A stretch of DNA of 16,023 nt from Candidatus Stahliibacteriota bacterium (GTDB lineage Bacteria; Hydrothermota; Tepidihabitantia; B3-TA06). Positions 1-6,952 of the stretch are shown here, piece by piece. The DNA lies in the NCBI GenBank assembly GCA_030592225.1, contig JAUVJT010000027.1:1-16023 (forward strand), read 5' to 3'. The notes below the pieces were generated by a model. That model worked only from the letters and a program-made list of their open reading frames with translations, ran no database searches and was not told the DNA's origin. The position numbers and the translations under genes are program-made. Position 1 is the stretch's first letter. Each line of letters begins with the position of its first letter.

Positions 1-542
1 AAACGTGAAGGTTCATGTGCCTTCCATGTTCTTCCGGGATGCCTCTATTTGGGTACGGATAGCTTCGTACTTGTCGCAGGATTTGTTTGCGATCGCTGCA
101 GTAATGGGCTGCTGCAGCCGATTGACTCTTGCAGATTTGATTCAATCTTGTCCCTCGCTATGAGGGGCGGTACAGGAGGTAGTACCGTTGTAGAAGGGCA
201 TTGCCGGAACGACTGGCTGTTTGCTGCGGCGACTCGCGATGAACTTGTTGTCGCGCTCCCACCCATTGGAGTTAAGACTCTGGACACGTGGACTAACGGG
301 TCAGCGGCGTCTGCGGCTGCAAAACGAAGTTCTGGCAAAAATTTGCATCTCTACAAACCATTTGCTGCTCGACTCGGACGCAGGAGGAATGCCTTTGGAG
401 TTATCCGCAGGTTTCCGACACAATCCGGAGAGTGCAAATCGAGTAAAGGGGTTAAAGGGAAGGGCCAGGTGTGTTCGGAACCTGAGGACGGTTTAATGAG
501 AAAAACCATAAACAACAAATCAGCACAACCACAGGAGGTATC
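1..542. other. Gene-free region upstream of the first secreted protein
   Basis: No reading frame here has a good ribosome binding site or a protein-like composition. The longest open frame (49-549, + strand) is rich in Arg, Ser and Gly, matches no family I recognise and runs into the next gene's start. A perfect 6-bp hairpin (168-173 with 182-187) carries an AGGAGGT-like sequence in its loop, but the only nearby start (TTG at 188) is followed at once by a stop. A 17-base word at 478-494 recurs at 2712-2728. I see no convincing promoter. Confidence 0.6.
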
Positions 543-2447
543 GTGTTGAAAAAACTAGCCATATTATTTCTGGCAGCGGTGGCGTTGACCTGGGCGGTTG
601 ACATTGACGTTTCCGTAGACAGCGCAGGCATCGAGCCTTTTCCTGCAGTGCTCAATCAGGATAACGGAGTAGGAGCACGGGTCACCAATAACGCAATCAG
701 AGAGGTACATGAGGTTCTGATCAACGGCGTCATCGGCAGCTTCGACGCTCTGGACACCTTGCTGTTCGAGGACTTCGAAGGTGACTGGCTGCCCACAGGC
801 TGGGATACGGTGTTGACCGATAGCGGCACAGTTCCCCATCATCACTTCTGGAATCCGGACGTGTGGGACGATATGTATAACGGTATTCTTGCCCCCGGTG
901 TATGGGCCAACGAGGACGGTCATGTGGCAAACGAGTGGCTAATCACTCCGAACATTGACCTTTCCGATTACGGTAAGGAAGATATCGTTACCCTGAGTTT
1001 CTATGCTTCCTTTATCCCTTCTGACCTGGCGGACGCTCATACCTTTGTCTGTCTTTCCACCGACGGCGGCACCACGTGGAGCGACACCCTTATGGACCTT
1101 ATCCACGACATAGGCGAGCCTGGTGATCCGCAGATCTGGATTAGCGATGAGCTCAACCCGTTTGAGGTAGACCTGAGCTTCTACCTCGGCGACACCATAA
1201 CGATTGGTTTTAATGCCGCGTACGCCGAGGGTGTGGTGGCGGAAGGACCCTGGACTGTGGATGATGTCGCGGTGATTGTTGATGACTACGCCTCGGTATG
1301 GTCTGCAACCGATATCATAGCTTCAATCAACCCCGGCGATGCGGTGTTTCATATCTTTATGGATGATCCCTGGGTTCCTACCGAGTCCGGTGCATATCGT
1401 CTGACCGTTTGGGCGGAAGCCGCAGGCGATGAGGTTCCTGAGAACAACACCTTCTCAACAGACATCTATGCCGGCGTCAGCGAGGATTCGGCAGACCTTG
1501 CTATGCTTAGTATCGTTTACCCCCCGAGCGTTGTGGCCCCCAACGAGGCGTTTATTCCTCAGTGCATGGTGGCTAACTACTCCAACAAAATCATCTACGG
1601 CGCTGACGTAACCTGCAACATCACCATCGGCGGTATTGAGGTCTACCGTGAGGTTCTGATCACCACCTTTACTCCTGACACCTTTATCATTGATGCCTTC
1701 CCGCCGTTCACCACCGGTGACCCAGGTTCTGAGTACATGATTGGTTTTGTCATTGATTATGCGCCCGACACCGACAGCACCAACGACTACCTGAGCAAGC
1801 CCTTCCTGGCGGCATATCCTCATGCTATCGTCCCGGTAGAGGCCCTTGAGCCGGAAGAAGGCAAGACTTACGAGGCCGGCAGCATAATTACTCCTACTGC
1901 GGTTTACGAGAATATGGGCACTGAAACCGAGAACGACTGGTATGCCACTGTTTATCAAAGCGGTACGGGCGGCTACGAATGGTACGACACTGTTCATGTT
2001 ACCTGCGAATTTGCCCCTGGTGAACAGACTACCATCTATTTCCCTGATGTCACATTGCTTAGTATTGACGCCGACTACACAACCACCTTCTCCTGCTACA
2101 TGAACATCGAAGACTTCTCAGGCGGCGACCTTGGGGTTGGATTTAAGGGTGAAGAAGACACCGGAATCGAGGAGAGTATCATGCCTAATGAGTATGCACT
2201 TGCGGTTTCAAGCGAAATCTTCAGCCGCGACTTGACCATTCAGTACTCCATGCCCAGGTCCGGCCACGTTAGTCTGAAGCTGTACGACGTCACAGGACAA
2301 CTTCTGGAAAGCCTCGTGGACGCACCCGTTGCTGCTGGCTATAGCAGTCTGGATTGGGATGGCCGCGAGATGCCTACCGGGCTCTACTTCCTTCGCATGG
2401 AAACCGACGGATTTACTGCTACTCGCAAACTCGTACTAGTTCGATAA
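543..2447 (+). CDS. Secreted protein with choice-of-anchor-J-like domain and C-terminal sorting domain
   Basis: This is probably an exported, surface-attached or released adhesin-like protein of 634 residues; its ligand is unknown. Residues 1-19 form a signal peptide (MLKK, then a hydrophobic stretch ending near TWA). Residues about 74-246 look like a choice-of-anchor J / cleaved-adhesin jelly roll: FEDFEG, then LPTGWD, NEWLITPNIDL, a Ser/Asp-rich central strand (LSTDGGTTW) and WTVDDV. Residues about 255-540 are beta-rich and resemble CARDB-like or Ig-like repeats with recurring NN/EN turns. Residues 545-634 are a FlgD-like / type IX 'type A' sorting-domain module with LKLYDVTGQLLESL, PTGLYFLRM and a basic end (KLVLVR). 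The start is GTG at 543, three bases after AGGAGGT (533-539), the spacing used elsewhere in the window; TTG at 546 is possible. It appears monocistronic, ending at the terminator at 2474-2503. Domain calls are by eye; the overall class is fairly sure, the function is not. Confidence 0.85.
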   Translation: MLKKLAILFLAAVALTWAVDIDVSVDSAGIEPFPAVLNQDNGVGARVTNNAIREVHEVLINGVIGSFDALDTLLFEDFEGDWLPTGWDTVLTDSGTVPHHHFWNPDVWDDMYNGILAPGVWANEDGHVANEWLITPNIDLSDYGKEDIVTLSFYASFIPSDLADAHTFVCLSTDGGTTWSDTLMDLIHDIGEPGDPQIWISDELNPFEVDLSFYLGDTITIGFNAAYAEGVVAEGPWTVDDVAVIVDDYASVWSATDIIASINPGDAVFHIFMDDPWVPTESGAYRLTVWAEAAGDEVPENNTFSTDIYAGVSEDSADLAMLSIVYPPSVVAPNEAFIPQCMVANYSNKIIYGADVTCNITIGGIEVYREVLITTFTPDTFIIDAFPPFTTGDPGSEYMIGFVIDYAPDTDSTNDYLSKPFLAAYPHAIVPVEALEPEEGKTYEAGSIITPTAVYENMGTETENDWYATVYQSGTGGYEWYDTVHVTCEFAPGEQTTIYFPDVTLLSIDADYTTTFSCYMNIEDFSGGDLGVGFKGEEDTGIEESIMPNEYALAVSSEIFSRDLTIQYSMPRSGHVSLKLYDVTGQLLESLVDAPVAAGYSSLDWDGREMPTGLYFLRMETDGFTATRKLVLVR

Positions 2448-2473
2448 TCTAATCCACATAACCCTTACCCTGC

Positions 2474-2503
2474 AAGGGCGGTCGTAAGACCGCCCTTTTT
2501 TTT
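2474..2503 (+). terminator. Intrinsic terminator after the first secreted protein gene
   Basis: A perfect 10-bp stem (2474-2483 with 2488-2497, core GGGCGGTC/GACCGCCC) with a GTAA loop is followed by eight T residues. It lies 27 bases after the stop codon at 2447 and should end that transcript. Confidence 0.93.
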
Positions 2504-2750
2504 GTTTCCAATCGAACGCCAACGGCTTAAAACCTGATGCTTTATCAACTCTAAACCTGCGTTCTGAGAGATTCACTTCTTTCCCTATCAATTCAGCTTT
2601 TAATCATCGAAAGAAAGAGGCGTATCCCTTGATAATCAAAGAGATTGTTTCCCTATGAGTGGTTATTGAATAAAGGTTTGATTGACCTAACGCTGTGCAG
2701 CGTAATGATTTGAACCTGAGGACGGTTTTTGATTGTCAGGGAATATAAAA

Positions 2751-2782
2751 CAAGACACACCACCTTAGGTGGTGTGTTCTTG
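2751..2782. other. Long hairpin, possible minus-strand terminator
   Basis: CAAG plus ACACACCACC (2751-2764) pairs with GGTGGTGTGT (2768-2777) and, after a one-base bulge, CTTG (2779-2782), giving a 14-bp stem with a TTA loop. On the + strand no T tract follows. On the minus strand the stem is followed by TTTTAT, so it could stop leftward transcription, but no minus-strand gene is evident to its right. Confidence 0.5.
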
Positions 2783-3015
2783 TAAGGTAAAACTTGAAAG
2801 TGGAGGCAATTTTATCTTCTCTAATCCCTCTAGGGGTGCTACCTATCTTATAGATAAGCAATCGGCGTGCCACTTGGCGCCGACTTACAGTAAGTATCCT
2901 AAGACCGAAAGTTGCATTCAAAACATCAAAGGCTAACCACTACCAGGGGTGTCACGCCCGGAGACAAAAATACAGTCAAAACCCCAAAACTGTTTAGATT
3001 TGTGACGGTACTACC

Positions 3016-3043
3016 TTGACGCGTACGTATATCCTTCTATAAT
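3016..3043 (+). promoter_or_regulatory. Promoter of the subtilisin-like protease gene
   Basis: TTGACG (3016-3021) and TATAAT (3038-3043) are separated by 16 bases. This is a near-consensus housekeeping sigma70-type promoter, about 47 bases upstream of the protease start codon, implying a short leader. The same 16-base spacing is seen in the other two strong promoters of this window. Confidence 0.75.
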
Positions 3044-3089
3044 CAATATAGACAATCTGGAAAGAAAACAGCCAAACCCGGAGGCTATC

Positions 3090-4649
3090 ATGAAGGGGTG
3101 CTACCTAAACTCCTCTAAGAAAGCATCCAGGGTAACAGTTATGTGGATAAGCCTGATTCTCGCGACAATGGCATGGGGATCAGTACAAAGCCCGGATTTC
3201 CCTATCAATAATGAGTATATAGTCAGGGTTTCCGAATCCAGCGGTTTGTACGAGTTTGCCGCCCTTGCAGGGGGTGTGGTCGAGCCTTTAATTTCCTATC
3301 CTGACGCTTCCCAGGAGGTTCTCGATGCGTTCGGAAACTACTACGTGGTTAGCGTTTCCAGCAATCAGCAGTCTTCAATGGACAGCCTGGTCAACGCCCT
3401 GAGCAGGCTTTCAGTGGTGCAGCATCTTGAAATCAATACCGTGGTAAACATTGATTTCGGGATGGAGTCTGGACAACAGATGCTTCCTCTTGACGATCCT
3501 GAACCTGGGCCCCATGCCCCTGACGATCCCTTCTTTTCATATCAGTGGGACAAGGTGGTGACTGAAACGGATTGGGCATGGAGCACCTCTACGGGCAGCG
3601 CCGATGTGTTGATAGCAATCCTCGATACGGGGGTTGATCCTGAACACGCGGACCTTGAACCCAACCTCGTGCCCGGATATAACTTCATTGACGACGACGT
3701 GAACGTGGTGGACGATAACGGTCACGGCACAAAGGTTGCCGGTGTGGCCGCGGCCAGAATCAATAACGCTGCCGGTATCGCCGGTGTAGCGGGCAATGCA
3801 TCGATCATGCCGCTTAAAGTAGCCAACTCCATGGGCAACATCAAGAGAAGCGATTTGGTGGCCGCCATCGTTTACGCCGCTGACAACACAGTGAGCGTAA
3901 TCAACGTCAGCGCCGGATTCTTCGGTCCCAGTGAAGCCGAAAAAGCGGCGGTGGAGTTTGCCTGGGAAAAGGGTCTGTGCATTGTGGCTTCCGCAGGAAA
4001 CGATGATAGCTATGATCTGAACCATTATCCCTCCACCTACGAGCACGTCATGTCTGTGGGCGCTAGCACCCAGGATGACGCAAGGGTTGACTTCTCGAAC
4101 TACGGAGAAAACGTTGACGTATATGCACCTGGTAAGAGCGTCTGGGTGACCCTTACCGGAGACGGCTACGGGACGGCTACCGGAACGTCCTACGCATCAC
4201 CCCAGGTGGCCGGATTAGCCGCGCTGGTTATGAGCGCTTATCCTGAGTACAGCAATCAGCAGGTGTGGGACGTCATCATCGCCGGTGCCGACACCATCGA
4301 TACCGATAAGGGCAAGGTGCTGAGGATTAACTCAAGAAAAGCAGTAGAGATGGAGTCTGATTCCGAGACTGAAACCGGGATTGTTGCCGAGACCGGGAGT
4401 GCGGTTTTTGTAAGCCCTGTTTCTTCTATTCAGAAAGGTACGTTGAGTTTCAACTACGAGGTTACCCAGGCGACCGATTATACACTCAGGATTTTTGATG
4501 CGGCAGGCAAGGCGGTATATGTCCGGGACGGCAATGCGGTTTCGCAGGGTCGCATCGAATGCGCTCCTGAACTGCCTGAGGGCGCTTACTTCTGGATTTT
4601 CCTCGCCGGTCAAGGTGTTGCTTCCGGAAAGGTTGTATTCTTAAAGTAA
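3090..4649 (+). CDS. Secreted subtilisin-like serine protease (S8 family) with C-terminal sorting domain
   Basis: This is an extracellular or cell-surface serine endopeptidase of 519 residues. The N-terminal segment (about 15-32) is a signal peptide. Residues about 40-120 look like a subtilase prodomain (EYIVRVSES and following), expected to fold and inhibit the enzyme before maturation. The catalytic domain spans about 150-415: Asp179 in AILDTGVD, His212 in DNGHGTKVAGV, the oxyanion-hole Asn304 in VASAGND, and Ser367 in GTATGTSYASPQVAGLAAL. All key residues are intact. Residues 437-519 form a FlgD-like / sorting-domain module (YTLRIFDAAGKAVY, PEGAYFW) ending in the basic KVVFLK, similar to the end of the upstream secreted protein. 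A ribosome binding site GGAGG (3080-3084) lies five bases before ATG 3090. It has its own promoter and no obvious terminator downstream. Substrate is unknown; the family call is certain. Confidence 0.97.
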   Translation: MKGCYLNSSKKASRVTVMWISLILATMAWGSVQSPDFPINNEYIVRVSESSGLYEFAALAGGVVEPLISYPDASQEVLDAFGNYYVVSVSSNQQSSMDSLVNALSRLSVVQHLEINTVVNIDFGMESGQQMLPLDDPEPGPHAPDDPFFSYQWDKVVTETDWAWSTSTGSADVLIAILDTGVDPEHADLEPNLVPGYNFIDDDVNVVDDNGHGTKVAGVAAARINNAAGIAGVAGNASIMPLKVANSMGNIKRSDLVAAIVYAADNTVSVINVSAGFFGPSEAEKAAVEFAWEKGLCIVASAGNDDSYDLNHYPSTYEHVMSVGASTQDDARVDFSNYGENVDVYAPGKSVWVTLTGDGYGTATGTSYASPQVAGLAALVMSAYPEYSNQQVWDVIIAGADTIDTDKGKVLRINSRKAVEMESDSETETGIVAETGSAVFVSPVSSIQKGTLSFNYEVTQATDYTLRIFDAAGKAVYVRDGNAVSQGRIECAPELPEGAYFWIFLAGQGVASGKVVFLK

Positions 4650-5042
4650 TCTCGCTTATCCTGTAGAATCCGTGCCGAAATCACTGCCGATTTTGACCGA
4701 TTTCGATCATTTTTCGCAGACTCAATAGACATAATAGACAAGATAGACCTATTCCCTAAGTTTAACAGGTGCGTCCGTTTTGAGCATGTTGAATGCTTAC
4801 CGTCGCTTATGGAAGGGGACGTGAAGGCAATCCTGAGGATTATGATGGCGCTCACACTCCAGCGAGTGCGACCGCCCTTGCGGCGATAACTATCGCCGCT
4901 GCGAGTCCGTTGCTTTTAACGTCCACACAACTTAATTCAATGGCGGTGGAGTGCTCGATTTCCCGACACGCGGATTATGATGACGCTGCTCCCTGCATTC
5001 GCCCTTCGGGCAGGAAGATTATTTTTGAGGAACGTCGTAAGC
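4650..5042. other. Intergenic region with short tandem repeats
   Basis: No supported gene. Two tandem 10-mers, CCGATTTTGA (4687-4696) and CCGATTTCGA (4697-4706), are followed by three ATAGAC hexamers at exact 9-base intervals (4725, 4734, 4743). An inverted repeat CGAAATC/GATTTCG (4676-4682 with 4699-4705) overlaps the first set. A perfect 8-bp hairpin (4880-4887 with 4892-4899, GCGGCGAT/ATCGCCGC, loop AACT) lies further on. The open frame beginning at 4793 lacks a ribosome binding site and looks non-coding. Confidence 0.5.
4687..4748. repeat. Two adjacent short tandem repeat clusters
   Basis: The first cluster has a 10-base period (CCGATTTTGA, CCGATTTCGA, then a weaker third unit TCATTTTTCG). 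The second has a 9-base period (ATAGACATA, ATAGACAAG, ATAGACCT). Such short direct repeats may be protein-binding sites or simple slippage products; they lie just downstream of the protease gene and upstream of the phosphate operon leader. Confidence 0.5.
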
Positions 5043-5070
5043 TTGACAAGGTTCCAGTTTTCACTATAAT
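5043..5070 (+). promoter_or_regulatory. Consensus sigma70-type promoter of the leader / phosphate operon
   Basis: A perfect TTGACA (5043-5048) and a perfect TATAAT (5065-5070) are separated by 16 bases. Transcription would start near 5077, about 550 bases before the first coding region. It is the strongest promoter in the window. Reading into the operon, it must pass the terminators at 5207-5236 and 5559-5594, so output is probably controlled after initiation. Confidence 0.8.
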
Positions 5071-5206
5071 TCGGGTGAGGCGTAATAGAAATCTCATAAA
5101 ACCTAGATAGTAGAGGAAAACGAAAGAGGAAATAGATGCGGGACAGACTGAAGACCGGCAAGATGAAAAAGAGAGCAACCCGATGCGGGGATTGTGATTC
5201 CTTTTC

Positions 5207-5236
5207 ACCTCGACTTGCGCGTCGAGGTATTTTTTT
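5207..5236 (+). terminator. First leader terminator
   Basis: ACCTCGAC (5207-5214) pairs with GTCGAGGT (5221-5228) around a TTGCGC loop, followed by A and seven T residues (5230-5236). It lies about 130 bases downstream of the predicted transcription start from the consensus promoter, with no gene between them. Confidence 0.88.
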
Positions 5237-5558
5237 GCAAGGTCAATGGTGCTTTGAGGGCGGCAGGTTAGTGTTGAGGTTTTCCAAGAGCGGCGGTCGG
5301 AATCACTGGCGTTTTCACAGGAACCGACTGCCCCACCAGTTTGCCCGGCACGGGGAGCGGGGAGAAAACCGAACGAACAGCTGCAAGTCAACCACCCGTC
5401 ACGGATCGGATGCCCTTTGCAGATACACGAAGTTTGCATCCCCTGACATCTGTTACGCGAATTTCTATTACCTCAAGTTCTCCGACCACGGCGGGGGGGA
5501 ATCGGATTTAAGCCGAGGCAGCGCGTCCGTTCATGGTCGCGCTGTATCGCATATTTTT

Positions 5559-5594
5559 GGCCTTGATGCTGTAGAGCATCGAGGCCGTTTTTTT
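5559..5594 (+). terminator. Second leader terminator, just before the small-protein gene
   Basis: GGCCTTGATGCT (5559-5570) pairs along its full 12 bp (one T-G wobble) with AGCATCGAGGCC (5575-5586) around a GTAG loop, followed by G and seven T residues. It ends only 18 bases before the ribosome binding site at 5613-5620, a placement typical of attenuators rather than of the end of an upstream gene. Confidence 0.92.
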
Positions 5595-5624
5595 ATCAAA
5601 AACACGGGAACCAAGGAGGTATCA

Positions 5625-5837
5625 ATGCAACAACGGCTCGAACTTGAGGCGTGGGAAAAAGAACTCTTCAAGAAAGAACTTTTAGAAAGATTGGAAGCGC
5701 TCCTCTGCCCTGCGGGAACTGCAAACAAACCCGAGGATCGTTTGTCAGATTGCTCACCCGCTTCCAGCAAGGAAACAAGCGAGCAGCGCGATCTCAGCAT
5801 GAACCAACTTCTGTCAGGAGTCGGATATGTCCTATGA
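5625..5837 (+). CDS. Small protein A, paralogue of the small protein at 6741
   Basis: A 70-residue protein of unknown function. Residues 1-27 (beginning MQQRLELEAWEKELFKKELL) form a charged amphipathic helix; the rest is polar and probably disordered, with two Cys (28 and 43). It shares 12 of its first 28 residues with the small protein at 6741-6944, and the two genes are nearly identical at DNA level over the ribosome binding site and first 23 coding bases (21 of 23). AAGGAGGT (5613-5620) lies four bases before ATG 5625, which decides the start against the longer open frame. Its end overlaps the DUF4388 gene by 11 bases, so the two are probably translationally coupled. It has no signal peptide or membrane segment. 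I do not recognise a family; the paired copies and strong ribosome binding site argue that it is real. Confidence 0.72.
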   Translation: MQQRLELEAWEKELFKKELLERLEALLCPAGTANKPEDRLSDCSPASSKETSEQRDLSMNQLLSGVGYVL

Positions 5838-6627
5838 ACTCAGCGGCACTCTGGACGCTTTTAGCATCCTTGACGTTATTCAGTTGCTTACCGTGACCCA
5901 AAAAGTTGGTGAACTGCGCCTGGAGAGTAAGGACGGCCACGAAACTGCATCCCTGTATCTGGACAAGGAGAATCTTATCCATGCGGTTTACGGCGAACTG
6001 GAAGGGACACAGGCTTTCGAGACGCTCCTGGGATGGAAGGAAGGTTCTTTTGAATTCATCCCGGGCCGGCATCCTGAAAAGACCACCATGGATAAAGCGG
6101 CTTTTGTGACCTTGCTCCAGGCTTTTGCCCGCCTGGATGAGATGCAAAAGATACAACAGGATTTACCCCCCGAGGATATAAACCTCTATATCGTTGCCGA
6201 CATCAAAACCGTACCTGCAATAACAGCCAAGGAATGGAAAGTATTGGCCCTGGTTAACGGCAAACGCACCATAACCAGAATCTGCCGGAAGTTCGGGGAT
6301 GAATTGACGGCCAAAAATCTGCTTTTGAAGCTGTTCAAGAAAAAATTAATAAGTCCTGATCCGCCGGAATCGGACTGGCGCAGATTGGTCCCTTCGTTAA
6401 AACCCGTCGCCGAGGAGGAAGGCGAGCGGTTTCGCCCTCCTCGTGTCAGGACAAACCTGCTTTTTAAGGCCATTGACGGGAAATCGCACTTCGAGGATAT
6501 CCGCCGCAAACTTGATTTGAGCGAGAATGACCTTCTGGAAGACATCAAGCTTCTCTATGAGTTACAGTGGATCAAGTTCAATGAGACAGATGAAGAAAAA
6601 TTCAAAAACCTGCTTCCGGATATTTAA
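5827..6627 (+). CDS. DUF4388 domain protein with winged-helix-like repeats
   Basis: A cytoplasmic protein of 266 residues with no signal peptide. Residues 1-95 match the DUF4388 (PatA N-terminal-like) pattern: MSYELSGTLDAFSILDVIQLL near the start, then GELRLE, an LYLDKENLIHAVYGELEGTQAF core and GWKEGSFEF. Two similar helical segments follow, about 135-175 (LALVNGKRTITRICRKF, then LLLKLFKKKLI) and 208-252 (LLFKAIDGKSHFEDIRRKL, then LLYELQWIKF). Each resembles a winged-helix module, as often seen after DUF4388. Family members usually occur in signalling and regulatory proteins, so a regulatory or scaffold role is likely; no receiver, GGDEF or kinase domain is attached. The ribosome binding site CAGGAG (5815-5820) lies inside the preceding small gene. 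Sitting at the head of the pst block, it may help control it (inference). Confidence 0.9.
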   Translation: MSYELSGTLDAFSILDVIQLLTVTQKVGELRLESKDGHETASLYLDKENLIHAVYGELEGTQAFETLLGWKEGSFEFIPGRHPEKTTMDKAAFVTLLQAFARLDEMQKIQQDLPPEDINLYIVADIKTVPAITAKEWKVLALVNGKRTITRICRKFGDELTAKNLLLKLFKKKLISPDPPESDWRRLVPSLKPVAEEEGERFRPPRVRTNLLFKAIDGKSHFEDIRRKLDLSENDLLEDIKLLYELQWIKFNETDEEKFKNLLPDI

Positions 6628-6740
6628 GGCCGGTCTGAAACTTGATGATAAACAGATCGTTACCAGGCAAGAGAGGTATGATGTCGTCGAGAAGAACAAT
6701 AGGGAAAAGTATGCAATTATCGTATAACAAAGGAGGTACT

Positions 6741-6944
6741 ATGCATCAACGGCTTGAACTTGATGTCACTGAAATAGCTCTTCTGAAGGCAAGGTTGTTT
6801 GCCCAGCTTTATGAGTCGCTGGATTCAGATAATCATTTGCGAGAACCGGACGGGTGTCGGATGAACCCTCCCGGTTCTTTCCGGAAGAAAGACGATGAAT
6901 CTTTTGACAAATCACAAAACCCCAACAAAACCCAAAAACCTTAG
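6741..6944 (+). CDS. Small protein B, paralogue of the small protein at 5625
   Basis: A 67-residue protein of unknown function. Residues 1-27 (beginning MHQRLELDVTEIALLKARLF) match small protein A at 12 of 28 positions, sharing the QRLEL start and Glu11, Leu14, Lys16, Leu19, Leu23 and Leu27. The tail is polar, Asn/Lys/Pro-rich and probably disordered. AAGGAGGT (6730-6737) is three bases before ATG 6741. The open frame extends upstream to 6642, but that part lacks a ribosome binding site and does not align with small protein A. Its TAG stop (6942-6944) is embedded in the ribosome binding site of the porin gene, eight bases before the porin start, so the porin is probably translated by coupling. 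No known family. Confidence 0.7.
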   Translation: MHQRLELDVTEIALLKARLFAQLYESLDSDNHLREPDGCRMNPPGSFRKKDDESFDKSQNPNKTQKP

Positions 6945-6952
6945 GAGGTATA

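Larger units (their letters stand above)
2448..3089. other. Long intergenic region with several hairpins
   Basis: No supported gene lies here; the 61-codon minus-strand frame at 2736-2921 has no family resemblance. After the terminator at 2474-2503 the region holds the second copy of a 17-base repeat (2712-2728), a long hairpin (2751-2782), and a series of small palindromes between about 2840 and 2960 (CTTATAGATAAG, ACTTACAGTAAGT, GGGTGTCACGCCC). It ends with the promoter of the protease gene (3016-3043). The hairpins do not match a riboswitch or RNA family that I know. Confidence 0.5.
5077..5594 (+). promoter_or_regulatory. Candidate structured leader RNA with tandem terminators
   Basis: This stretch lies between a consensus promoter and the first ribosome binding site of the operon and contains no convincing gene. 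It includes two intrinsic terminators and further possible helices: GCGGTCGG pairing with CCGACTGC near 5290-5335, GATGC/GCATC around 5409-5442, and CAGCGCG/CGCGCTG near 5519-5544. The word GATGCGGG occurs twice in the first part (around 5134 and 5182). I could not match it to a known riboswitch, 6S, RNase P, SRP or tmRNA consensus. It may be a single attenuated leader, or a small RNA of about 160 nt ending at the first terminator plus a second leader ending at the other. The open frame running through it from 5136 is Arg/Gly/Ser-rich and includes terminator sequence, so I treat it as non-coding. Confidence 0.4.

Noticed and set aside
168..187. Hairpin with AGGAGGT in its loop, as a translational control element
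   Set aside because: The only start codon at proper distance (TTG 188) is directly followed by a stop, so nothing would be translated.
49..549. 166-codon open frame on the + strand
   Set aside because: No ribosome binding site, composition like translated non-coding DNA, no family resemblance, and it runs into the well-supported gene at 543.
2833..2960. Possible TPP or cyclic-di-GMP riboswitch (GGGGTGC and GCCCGGAG words)
   Set aside because: The other conserved elements of these classes are missing and the spacing is wrong. The GGGGTGCTACCT word shared with 3095-3106 is short enough to be chance.
4837..4987. Repeated GGATTATGATG word (4837 and 4972)
   Set aside because: Two imperfect copies only, no wider similarity around them.
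4793..5110. 105-codon open frame on the + strand
   Set aside because: No ribosome binding site, spans the consensus promoter, and is made of low-complexity and palindromic sequence.
5136..5624. 5' extension of small protein A into a 233-residue protein
   Set aside because: The extension passes through both intrinsic terminators, is Arg/Ser/Gly-rich, and the strong ribosome binding site and paralogue alignment place the start at 5625.
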